This document shows, piece after piece, positions 1-6,343 of a stretch of DNA of 24,559 bases (position 1 is the first letter of the stretch; every line of letters begins with the position of its first letter). The notes under the pieces were generated by a model. That model saw only the letters and a program-made list of their open reading frames with translations. It was not told where the DNA came from and did not search any database. The stretch lies in NCBI GenBank assembly GCA_036380435.1, contig DASVES010000427.1, positions 1 through 24,559 on the forward strand, in the 5' to 3' direction. The position numbers and the translations under genes were made by a program. The stretch is from DASQDT01 sp036380435 (lineage in GTDB: Bacteria; Acidobacteriota; Blastocatellia; Pyrinomonadales; Pyrinomonadaceae).

Positions 1-42
1 CCGGCGGCGGCCCCCTGGGGTCGCCGTTCAGCTTGTGTGGGG

Positions 43-114
43 AAAGGGCACAGAGCGCACAGAGGAAGCACTTTGTCTTTCTCTGTGAACTCTGTGCCCT
101 TTGCGCCCTCTGTG
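43..114. repeat. Intergenic inverted repeat built from CTCTGTG/CACAGAG units
   Basis: A perfect 13-bp inverted repeat pairs 43-55 with 90-102. The heptamer CTCTGTG occurs at 81-87, 90-96 and 108-114, and its reverse complement CACAGAG at 49-55 and 58-64, so the element is a palindrome made of short repeats. It lies upstream of the tryptophan dioxygenase-like gene with no coding potential that I can see. It could be a dispersed chromosomal repeat or the terminator of a gene outside the window; no T-run follows the stem. Confidence 0.7.
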
Positions 115-248
115 TTGAAATGAACTCGCCCGACGCTCAACCCTGTTTGAAATTTGCTCTTACTTCTCCTGATCCCTCTCGCCCCTGCTTTGCGCGTTAG
201 TCTATGGGACGCTAAAACCGGCGCGTTGAACCACAGGAGGAGGATGCT

Positions 249-1004
249 ATGAACCGAGAAGCGATGTATGCCATCATGCAAGGCGCGGGAACCACGGATT
301 ACGAGCTGTACCTCGACACGCCGGCGCTGCTCGCGTGCCAGAAGGACTATCAGGATTTGTGCAATCAGGATGAGCTTCAGTTCCAGATCGTCCACCAGAT
401 AGAGGAACTGTGGATGAAGCTGATCGGTTATACGCTCCTCGACATTGATGAGTGCATTCAGGCGCAGCGCACGAATCGCGTCATCACGTTGTTCCGACGT
501 GTCCACCGCATACAGGAGCTGATGAACATGCAGTTCTCGCTGCTGGAGACGATGTCGCCAAAGGATTATCAGGGCATCCGCGCGACGCTCGGCAACGGGA
601 GCGGTCAGGAATCACCCGGATTCCGCAGCCTGCTGAGAATGAGCCGGCAACTCTGGCAGTCGTTCGAAACCCACTACCTCGACGCGCACGGGCTGACGGT
701 CGAAAAAATCTACGACTCGGAATACAGCCATAGTGACGCCTACGTGGTCGCCGAGGCGCTGGCCGAGTACGACTCACTGTTTCGCCAGTTCCGGTTCCAG
801 CACATACAGCTCATTCGGCGCTCGATTGGTCTGGGCGCACGCTCCCTCAAAGGGCGTCCGGTCGAAATGCTGGAGGCGGGCATCCGCTACCAATTCTTCC
901 CCGAGCTGTGGGCGATCAGAGACCAGATGACTGACAACTGGGGCGCGACCTACGGCGTCGTCCGCGACTCGCTCGGGTGCCCACACGCTCATGCAGCCGC
1001 ATAA
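249..1004 (+). CDS. Tryptophan 2,3-dioxygenase-like haem enzyme (divergent)
   Basis: 251 aa. Tryptophan 2,3-dioxygenases are cytoplasmic haem enzymes that open the indole ring of L-tryptophan to give N-formylkynurenine. The protein carries the family hallmarks: FQIVHQIEELWMK (45-57), with His49 at the place of the active-site histidine; a central LGNGSGQESPGFR (114-126); and FRFQHIQLIRRSIG (181-194), with His185 as the likely proximal haem ligand. The canonical GTGGSSG loop that follows this helix and contacts the substrate amino group is absent; LGARSLKGRP stands in its place. The substrate may therefore not be plain tryptophan; other histidine-ligated haem aromatic oxygenases (MarE, SfmD, PrnB types) share this fold. 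The start is set by AGGAGGAGG at 235-243. It overlaps the next gene by 14 bp and heads a four-gene operon. Family confidence is high, substrate uncertain. Confidence 0.85.
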   Translation: MNREAMYAIMQGAGTTDYELYLDTPALLACQKDYQDLCNQDELQFQIVHQIEELWMKLIGYTLLDIDECIQAQRTNRVITLFRRVHRIQELMNMQFSLLETMSPKDYQGIRATLGNGSGQESPGFRSLLRMSRQLWQSFETHYLDAHGLTVEKIYDSEYSHSDAYVVAEALAEYDSLFRQFRFQHIQLIRRSIGLGARSLKGRPVEMLEAGIRYQFFPELWAIRDQMTDNWGATYGVVRDSLGCPHAHAAA

Positions 1005-2112
1005 GCACGACTTCCTGCTGCCCGACGGGACCTACCTGCTCAGCCATTCCGTCGGCTGCTTGCCGCGGGCGGCGAGGGAGGCTGCCGACCAGTTCTTCGA
1101 GTTGTGGGGGACGCGAGGGGGCGAGGCATGGGACGGCTGGCTGGCGTCAATCGGCGACTTTCAACAGTCGCTGGCGACGTTGCTGAACGGCGAGGCCGCC
1201 GAGTTTTGTCCGCAGGCCAACATCTCTTCCGCGCTGGCGAAAATCCTGTCGTCGCTCCCACGGCGCAAAGGTAAGAATAAGCTTCTGCTCTCCGAACTCG
1301 ATTTCCCTTCGGCGGGCTTCGCGCTGGCGCAGGCGGAACGAGCGGGCTACACCATCGAGTTCATCCCGGCGGACAGCGATACGAGTTCGCCTGATTGCTG
1401 GCAGCAACACATAACACCCGACACACAACTCGTGCTGATCACGCACGTCTTATACGGTAACTCCCGGCTGAACCCGGTCGCGGAGATCATCCGCTGCGCA
1501 CAACAACACGAGGTCTTGACGCTGGTTGATGTCGCCCAGTCGGTGGGCGTGGTGCCGATTGACCTGCGCGCGTGGAACGCGGATTTCGTGGTCGGGTCGT
1601 CTATCAAGTGGCTGTGCGGCGGCCCCGGCGCTGGCTTTCTCTGGGCGAACCCTGCCGGCGTGGAGCGTTTCGAGCCGTCGGACGTGGGCTGGTTTTCGCA
1701 CGAAGACCCATTTGAGTTCCGTATTCAAAGCTTCCGGTACGCCCCCGACGCGCGGCGCTTCTGGGGCGGGACGCCGTCGGTCTTGCCCTATGTGATCGCA
1801 CGCGCGAGCATCGATGTCGTCAACCGTGTCGGCGTGGCGACCGTGCGGGAGCACAACCAGACGCTCACCGACCGTCTCGTGCGCGCGGCGCTTGAGCGTG
1901 GTCTGACGCTTCGCACGCCGCACGACCCGGCGCGGCGTGGGGGAACGGTTTGCGTCGCCTTCCGGGACTCGCAGCGGGTCTACCAGCAACTAAAAGAAGA
2001 GAGAATTTTCGTAGACGTGCGCCCGGCATACGGCGTGCGATTCTCGCCCCACATCTACAACGACGCGGAAGAGATCGATCATGCTATCGCCTCCTTCGAG
2101 ACGGCGGCGTGA
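991..2112 (+). CDS. Kynureninase-like PLP-dependent enzyme (aminotransferase class V)
   Basis: 373 aa, fold-type I PLP enzyme. Kynureninase hydrolyses kynurenine or 3-hydroxykynurenine to (3-hydroxy)anthranilate and alanine. Matching features are the N-terminal YLLSHSVGCLP (like the kynureninase LxxNSLGxxP segment), VDVAQSVGVVPIDL with the PLP-binding aspartate (the usual DxAH histidine is Gln here), the Schiff-base lysine Lys206 in SSIKWLCGGPG (close to the kynureninase xYKYxxGGPG box), WGGTPSVLPY, and a C-terminal RFSPHIYND segment. The length is slightly below the usual 400-420 aa. The ATG at 991 lies within the 3' end of the upstream gene (14-bp overlap), which points to translational coupling. 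Other class V enzymes (isopenicillin-N epimerase or cysteine desulfurase-like) are possible, but the lysine box and the gene neighbourhood favour kynureninase chemistry. Confidence 0.78.
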   Translation: MQPHKHDFLLPDGTYLLSHSVGCLPRAAREAADQFFELWGTRGGEAWDGWLASIGDFQQSLATLLNGEAAEFCPQANISSALAKILSSLPRRKGKNKLLLSELDFPSAGFALAQAERAGYTIEFIPADSDTSSPDCWQQHITPDTQLVLITHVLYGNSRLNPVAEIIRCAQQHEVLTLVDVAQSVGVVPIDLRAWNADFVVGSSIKWLCGGPGAGFLWANPAGVERFEPSDVGWFSHEDPFEFRIQSFRYAPDARRFWGGTPSVLPYVIARASIDVVNRVGVATVREHNQTLTDRLVRAALERGLTLRTPHDPARRGGTVCVAFRDSQRVYQQLKEERIFVDVRPAYGVRFSPHIYNDAEEIDHAIASFETAA

Positions 2113-2147
2113 CGGAAGATGAGCAGCCGACAGGAGGGTGCGTCAGG

Positions 2148-3203
2148 ATGGATGAGTTGCTCGACCCGGCAGCGGGTACGCCGCCGGCGCTGCTTCTCCG
2201 ACGACTGATCGGCAGTTATCGGATCACGCACGCGATCAAGGCGGCGGCCGAGCTTGGTGTTACAGACCACCTGGGCGAGAGACCGCAGAGCGCCGGCGAG
2301 CTGGCCGCCCGGCTGCATGTGAATCCGCAGGCGCTCTATCGCCTGCTGCGGACACTGGTGAGCATCGGCCTCCTCGCCGACGCGGGTGACGGCCTCTTTA
2401 CCCTCACGCCGGTCGGCGCGTGCCTGCGACGGGACGCCCCCGACGGGATGCGCGCCTGGGCGCTGTGCGAAGGGGCCGAGTATTACCAGAGCGCATGGAT
2501 GAACCTTCCGCACGCGATACAGACCGGCGAGACCGCCTTCGAGTACACGCACGGCATGCCGTTCTATCAGTACCTCGCCCGGCATCCCGAGACGGGGCAC
2601 GGCTTTTCGCAGGCGATGCTCGATTACGCACGGCTGATCGCCACGGCCGTGGTGGCCGGCTACGATTTCGCGAGGGTTCGCCGGGTCGTGGACATCGGGG
2701 GCAGTCACGGACACTTACTGTCGGCGATCTTAAACGCGAATCCAATAGTCTCCGGCGTGCTCTTTGACAGACCGGCGGTGATCGAGCGGGCGGAGGAACG
2801 TATCCGGGGGACTGAACTCGCGGGTCGCGCCGAGCTGGTCGCGGGCGACTTCTTTGAGTCGCTGCCGGCGGGCGGCGACCTCTACATTCTTTCACGCATC
2901 CTCATGGACTACGACGACGACGCTTCGGTGCGCCTGCTGCGAAACTGCCACCGTGCGATGACCCCGGGCGGGCGCGTGCTGATCGTCCAACTGTTGATGC
3001 CGGAACAGGGCGGCGACGCGGCGCGAGAGCGGCTGTTTGAGGCCGCCGTCTCTGACCTCAACATGCTGGTGCTGACGGGCGGCCGTGAGCGCACCGAAGG
3101 CGAGTATCGAACGCTGCTCGGGCTGGCGGGTTTCAGGTTGGCGAGAGTCGTTCCCTCGCAGGCGCTGGTCAGTCTCATCGAAGGCGAAAGGATAGAGACA
3201 TAG
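2148..3203 (+). CDS. SAM-dependent O-methyltransferase (plant-COMT / hydroxyindole-OMT type)
   Basis: 351 aa. The N-terminal winged-helix dimerisation domain spans about 15-95 (AAELGVTDHL, ALYRLLRTLVSIGLL). The C-terminal Rossmann methyltransferase domain carries motif I VDIGGSHG (181-188), AGDFFESLP (232-240), and LSRILMDYDDDAS (248-260). Family members transfer a methyl group from SAM to a phenol, hydroxy or amine of small aromatic molecules. The general-base histidine of the usual LHDWxD motif is Met253 here, as in DnrK-like enzymes that act by positioning or desolvation. The frame is open upstream to about 1950, but the ATG at 2148 is chosen because AGGAGGG sits at 2132-2138 and the dimerisation domain begins soon after. 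It probably modifies the product or an intermediate of the linked dioxygenase/kynureninase steps; the acceptor is unknown. Confidence 0.85.
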   Translation: MDELLDPAAGTPPALLLRRLIGSYRITHAIKAAAELGVTDHLGERPQSAGELAARLHVNPQALYRLLRTLVSIGLLADAGDGLFTLTPVGACLRRDAPDGMRAWALCEGAEYYQSAWMNLPHAIQTGETAFEYTHGMPFYQYLARHPETGHGFSQAMLDYARLIATAVVAGYDFARVRRVVDIGGSHGHLLSAILNANPIVSGVLFDRPAVIERAEERIRGTELAGRAELVAGDFFESLPAGGDLYILSRILMDYDDDASVRLLRNCHRAMTPGGRVLIVQLLMPEQGGDAARERLFEAAVSDLNMLVLTGGRERTEGEYRTLLGLAGFRLARVVPSQALVSLIEGERIET

Positions 3204-3228
3204 TGATTAGGAGGGAGAAGCTCACGTC

Positions 3229-4008
3229 ATGACGAATGTACTCACACAGTTGGTAGACGAACTCAACGCCGGACGGGTGCGCGTCGTTGACCTGACACTG
3301 CCGCTGGATTCGGAGACGCCGGTGATCGGCCTGCCGCCGATGTTTGCCGCCTCGCCGTGTTTTTCGATGGAAGTCATCTCGCGTTATGACGAGCGGGGGC
3401 CGGTCTGGTACTGGAACACACTGCACGTCGGCGAGCACACCGGCACGCACTTCGACGCGCCCGTCCACTGGGCGACCGGCAAAGACCTGCCGGATAATCG
3501 CTGCGACACGATCCCGGCGCGGCGCTTCGTCGGCCCCGCCTGCGTGATCGATGTGACGGCCGAGGTGGCGGCCGACGCTGATTTTCTGCTTACCGCGGAT
3601 CACGTTCTGGCGTGGGAGGCTGAGCACGGACATATCCCGGCGGGCGCGTGGCTCCTGCTCAGAACCGATTGGAGCAAACGCACGGACCCGGCGGCTTTCC
3701 TCAACGTCGCCGAGGACGGGCCGCATAGCCCCGGCTTCGATCCGTCAGCCTCGAAGCTGCTCGCCTACGAGCGCGATATCCTGGGCGTCGGCGTGGAAAC
3801 CATCGGCACCGATGCGGGACAGGCGGGGCGGTTCGACCCGCCCTTCCCCAACCATAGCATCATGCACGGCGCGGGGAAGTTCGGTCTGGCGAGCCTCTGC
3901 AATCTCGATCAGTTGAGCGCGACCGGGGCAGTGGTGATTGCGGCGCCGCTCAAGATCGTGGACGGCAGCGGAAGTCCACTGCGGGTGATCGCGCTTAGTC
4001 CGGACTAA
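3229..4008 (+). CDS. Metal-dependent cyclase-family hydrolase (kynurenine formamidase / isatin hydrolase type)
   Basis: 259 aa. The motif HTGTHFDAPVH (70-80) is the HxGTHxDxPxH metal site of the cyclase superfamily (His70, His74, Asp76, His80), which includes KynB kynurenine formamidase and isatin hydrolase. Next to a dioxygenase and a kynureninase, the expected role is hydrolysis of N-formylkynurenine to kynurenine plus formate in the cytoplasm. KynB proteins are usually about 205-215 aa; this longer form, with LLLRTDWSKR, FDPPFPNHSIMHGAGK and a C-terminal AAPLKIVDGSGSP, looks closer to the isatin-hydrolase-like branch, so another aromatic lactam or formamide is possible. GGAGGG at about 3210 precedes the ATG; the gap to the methyltransferase is 25 bp, so it is the last gene of the operon. 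Confidence 0.85.
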   Translation: MTNVLTQLVDELNAGRVRVVDLTLPLDSETPVIGLPPMFAASPCFSMEVISRYDERGPVWYWNTLHVGEHTGTHFDAPVHWATGKDLPDNRCDTIPARRFVGPACVIDVTAEVAADADFLLTADHVLAWEAEHGHIPAGAWLLLRTDWSKRTDPAAFLNVAEDGPHSPGFDPSASKLLAYERDILGVGVETIGTDAGQAGRFDPPFPNHSIMHGAGKFGLASLCNLDQLSATGAVVIAAPLKIVDGSGSPLRVIALSPD

Positions 4009-4256
4009 GCAGGAGGCAATTGCAGTGATACGCAAGGCCCTGGTAAGCACCGCCGCGTGCAGGTGTGATGGCCGTCACTGTGGTGTCTTCCGGCATAAAC
4101 AATAAATCTTGACCATGGCCTGTGTCGCATGCTACATAGCGTGCCCGCTCGTTGCCGACCAGTTTTTCAGGCGTCAACCGCGGGCCGGTTAATTTGAACC
4201 ATTCCTCGCTCCCACGCAGGTCGTCGGCATAGGCGCAATAGTCACAGTCGTGTCTG
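4009..4256 (-). pseudogene. Possible decayed minus-strand reading frame
   Basis: Reading the complement from 4256 to 4009, a stop-to-stop frame of about 80 codons gives protein-like sequence (HDCDYCAYADDLRG, then EEWFKLTGPRLTPEKLVG, then DLLFMPEDTTVT). It has no convincing start or ribosome site; only an internal TTG at 4177 would give a 60-aa product. I recognise no family. It could be a gene remnant or chance. The stretch is otherwise without a recognisable gene between the cyclase and mug. Confidence 0.2.
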
Positions 4257-4287
4257 TCGTGGCTATCGCGCTAAACCTCCCCGACTG

Positions 4288-4854
4288 ATGGCTCCTCATC
4301 CACGCAGGCCAACGAAGGAAGAACTTCTCGCGGCGGCGGGGAAGACTGTGCCGGACCTGATCGCCCCACGGTTGCGCGTCCTGTTCTGCGGTATCAATCC
4401 GGGGTTGTACTCGGGCGCCGTCGGCTGCCATTTCGCGCGGCCGGGCAACCGCTTCTGGCCGGCGCTTTATGCCGCCGGGTTCACCGAGCGACAGCTCTCG
4501 CCCTTCGAGGAGCGCGAGTTGTTGAAGAGCGGGTACGGGATCACCAACGTGGTCGAGCGCGCGACCGCGACGGCCGCCGAGCTGTCGGCCCATGAATTTG
4601 TCGAGGGCGGGCGGCGTCTGGCGGCCAAGGTCGAACGCTACCGGCCGCGGTGCCTGGCAGTGTTAGGAATCGGGGCGTACCGCGCCGCGTTCGCACTGCC
4701 GAAAGCCCGACTCGGCCGGCAGGACGAGACGATTGGCGACGCCGTGGTCTGGGTGCTGCCGAATCCGAGCGGCCTGAACGCCCACTACCAGCCGAAGGAT
4801 TTAGCACGCGTATTCGGGGAGTTGCGCTCGGCAGTCGTGGGTGATCGCCGATAG
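4288..4854 (+). CDS. mug: G/U mismatch-specific DNA glycosylase (Mug/TDG family)
   Basis: 188 aa. Mug removes uracil and ethenocytosine opposite guanine, starting base-excision repair. The catalytic motif GINPG is at 35-39, with Asn37 as the water-activating residue, and the second motif NPSGLNAHY is at 159-167, the loop that wedges into the mismatch. The segments FARPGNRFWPALYAAGFTERQL and GGRRLAAKVERYRP run closely parallel to E. coli Mug, as does the overall length. No clear Shine-Dalgarno precedes the ATG at 4288. The gene is alone between the four-gene operon and a strong terminator, so it is probably its own transcription unit with a housekeeping repair role. Confidence 0.93.
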   Translation: MAPHPRRPTKEELLAAAGKTVPDLIAPRLRVLFCGINPGLYSGAVGCHFARPGNRFWPALYAAGFTERQLSPFEERELLKSGYGITNVVERATATAAELSAHEFVEGGRRLAAKVERYRPRCLAVLGIGAYRAAFALPKARLGRQDETIGDAVVWVLPNPSGLNAHYQPKDLARVFGELRSAVVGDRR

Positions 4855-4923
4855 GGCTTGTCACCCGCCGGAGGGCGTGATAGAGTGCGCGTCGCATTCT
4901 TCCCCCACAAGAGGAAGTCTGCG

Positions 4924-4962
4924 AAAAGGCCGCCGGCACAGCGAGGGTGCCGGCGGCCTTTT
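4924..4962 (+). terminator. Rho-independent terminator after mug
   Basis: A 16-bp perfect stem pairs 4924-4939 with 4947-4962 around a 7-nt loop; the GC core is followed by TTTTCTTCTT on the plus strand and preceded by AAAA, so it can also end minus-strand transcripts. It lies 70 bp after the mug stop codon. Confidence 0.85.
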
Positions 4963-4990
4963 CTTCTTCCGGCCACCGAACGGTCAGGAG

Positions 4991-5058
4991 GGAACACGGA
5001 TCAGACGGATGAAAACGGATTCGTGTCAATCCGTTTTCATCCGTCTGATCCGTGTTCC
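4991..5058. repeat. 30-bp perfect palindromic intergenic element
   Basis: Positions 4991-5020 are the exact reverse complement of 5029-5058, with an 8-nt loop. Each arm holds three CGGAT units (CACGGAT, GACGGAT, AACGGAT). It lies between the convergent ends of mug and the minus-strand zinc-ribbon gene. No T-run follows, so a dispersed hairpin repeat is more likely than a simple terminator. Confidence 0.85.
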
Positions 5059-5104
5059 CCGGTCGCGCGGCGACGCTCAACCATACCCACAATCGAAATC
5101 CGCT

Positions 5105-5461
5105 CTAGACCGGGGAGGTTTCGTGGATGATTCTGCGGACGCGGTCGGCGAACAGTACGTCTATCTTCTGCGGCTCGATGACGGCCGTCACCTCGCCCGC
5201 GCCGAACGACGGGTGCGTGATGAGCTGTCCCTTACGATATGAGCGCGTCCGGTCGTAAAGCGCGCCGGGTTCCGGGGCGTCGCCCGTGCCCACGAGCTTC
5301 ACGCCGCTCTTGAACGTGCTGCGCGTGCCGCACTTCGGGCAATCGACGCGCGAGATGCGACCCTGCTTCGTGACGGACGCCACCACGTGCCCCCGCTCCA
5401 CGCCGCAGATGGCGCACAACTTCTCCACCCGATTGCCGACCACGTATGCCTGCTTTTCCAT
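5105..5461 (-). CDS. Small zinc-ribbon protein of unknown function
   Basis: 118 aa from the ATG at 5461 (a TTG lies one codon upstream); GGGGGG at 5467-5472 on the coding strand serves as ribosome site. Two CxxC pairs, C16-AI-C19 and C41-PK-C44, form a likely zinc ribbon. The C-terminal third (KGQLITHPSFGAGEVTAVIEPQKIDVLFADRVRRIIH) looks like the short beta-barrel tail (HPxFGxGxV...VxF.D..RR..H) found at the end of UvrD/PcrA helicases and in CarD-like proteins that bind RNA polymerase. A transcription-associated role is therefore conceivable, but this is inference. It is downstream of the RRM gene with a terminator between them. Confidence 0.75.
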   Translation of the reverse strand: MEKQAYVVGNRVEKLCAICGVERGHVVASVTKQGRISRVDCPKCGTRSTFKSGVKLVGTGDAPEPGALYDRTRSYRKGQLITHPSFGAGEVTAVIEPQKIDVLFADRVRRIIHETSPV

Positions 5462-5503
5462 CAAGTCCCCCCGACACCCAGACTGCTGGAGTTTATAGAC
5501 AAA

Positions 5504-5546
5504 AAGTAAAAGCCCCCGGCGCGTTTACCCACGCCGGAGGCTTTCT
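5504..5546 (-). terminator. Terminator of the RRM gene
   Basis: On the minus strand an 11-bp GC-rich stem with one mismatch (5532-5542 with 5511-5521) closes a 10-nt loop and is followed by TTTTACTTTTTG. It sits about 38 bp after the RRM stop codon, so it separates that gene from the zinc-ribbon gene. Confidence 0.75.
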
Positions 5547-5581
5547 CGAAAAAGAGTCGCCGGTCTATGCAGGCGACTTGC

Positions 5582-5917
5582 TTAGTAGCGGTTGCCGCCG
5601 CCGCCGCCGCCGTAGCCGCCACGTCCGCCGCCGCCGCCATTGCGACCGCCGCCGCCACCGCCGCGATCCTCGCGGGGCTTGGCCTCGTTAACGTTCAGCG
5701 CGCGCCCGCCCAGGTCGTAACCGTTGAACTTCGCGATGGCCGCGGCGCCCTCTTCCTTCGAGGACATCTCGATAAAGCCGAAGCCGCGCGAGCGGCCCGT
5801 GTCGCGATCTTCGACGACCGCGGCCGACTCGACCGTACCGGCCTGCGCGAACAACTGCTGCAAGTCTTCGCTCGAAGTCTGGAACGAGAGGTTGCCGACG
5901 TAAAGTTTCATTGACAT
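5582..5917 (-). CDS. RRM-type RNA-binding protein with Gly-rich tail
   Basis: 111 aa. A single RRM covers about 1-82: RNP2 is LYVGNL near the N terminus and RNP1 is RGFGFIEM near residue 45. The tail, about 86-111, is almost only Gly with Arg, Asn and Tyr. This is the architecture of the small cold-inducible Rbp proteins of cyanobacteria and other bacteria, which bind RNA in the cytoplasm and help translation or RNA stability at low temperature. The start at 5917 is supported by GGGGAGAGG on the coding strand around 5926-5934; the internal ATG at 5911 is less well spaced. It is divergent from the desaturase gene, with a long, gene-free leader region between them. Confidence 0.92.
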   Translation of the reverse strand: MSMKLYVGNLSFQTSSEDLQQLFAQAGTVESAAVVEDRDTGRSRGFGFIEMSSKEEGAAAIAKFNGYDLGGRALNVNEAKPREDRGGGGGGRNGGGGGRGGYGGGGGGNRY

Positions 5918-6343
5918 AACTGTGTACCTCTCCCCTGTGGGAGTATCAAAAGAAGCTTCGAATTAAAGGGGCTTCGTCTGAACGGTAGCGGCGAAGGCTT
6001 GTGTTCGGGTGCTCTCGAAGGAGCGGCTTCTGAAGTCGAAATCACCCTGCTCTCGGACTATCCAAACGCCGCCGCGCGATTCGCGACTGCTGGGCGCATC
6101 ACCGTTGATGTTTGAGAGAAGGAATTAACCTGCCAAGTAGGATGCCCTAGTTCGCCTCAGGTTGCAAGCGCGCGCACCTATATCTCACTCCCCCTAACCT
6201 GTTTCTTTTCTGTCACATCACGACGGACGAATGCTTACACAACTATTACAAACAGATGGGGCGCGTCTTGCTACGATGTCCACGTCGAGCGCGTCCAATT
6301 GGACGGCCGGCGAATTCTAACTAACAAGAGGGCGTGAGGGCGT
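5918..6343. other. 426-bp divergent spacer between RRM and desaturase genes
   Basis: No open frame or RNA gene is recognisable. It must hold the start signals of two divergent genes. I could not find a convincing -35/-10 pair for either. The part next to the RRM gene could be a long 5' leader, as known for cold-induced RNA-binding protein genes. The part next to the desaturase is locally AT-richer (6190-6260) and contains a 14-bp palindrome listed separately. Confidence 0.5.
6292..6305. promoter_or_regulatory. 14-bp perfect palindrome upstream of desaturase (candidate operator)
   Basis: CGTCCAATTGGACG is a perfect dyad 38 bp before the desaturase start codon. Its size and position suit a dimeric regulator site. 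No regulator is identified; the OmpR-type regulator encoded downstream would more often use direct repeats. Confidence 0.35.

Noticed and set aside
130..235. A possible promoter for the four-gene operon (TTGAAA near 147; TTTGCG near 190 with CTAAAA near 213).
   Set aside because: Neither pair has both boxes near consensus; I could not choose one with confidence.
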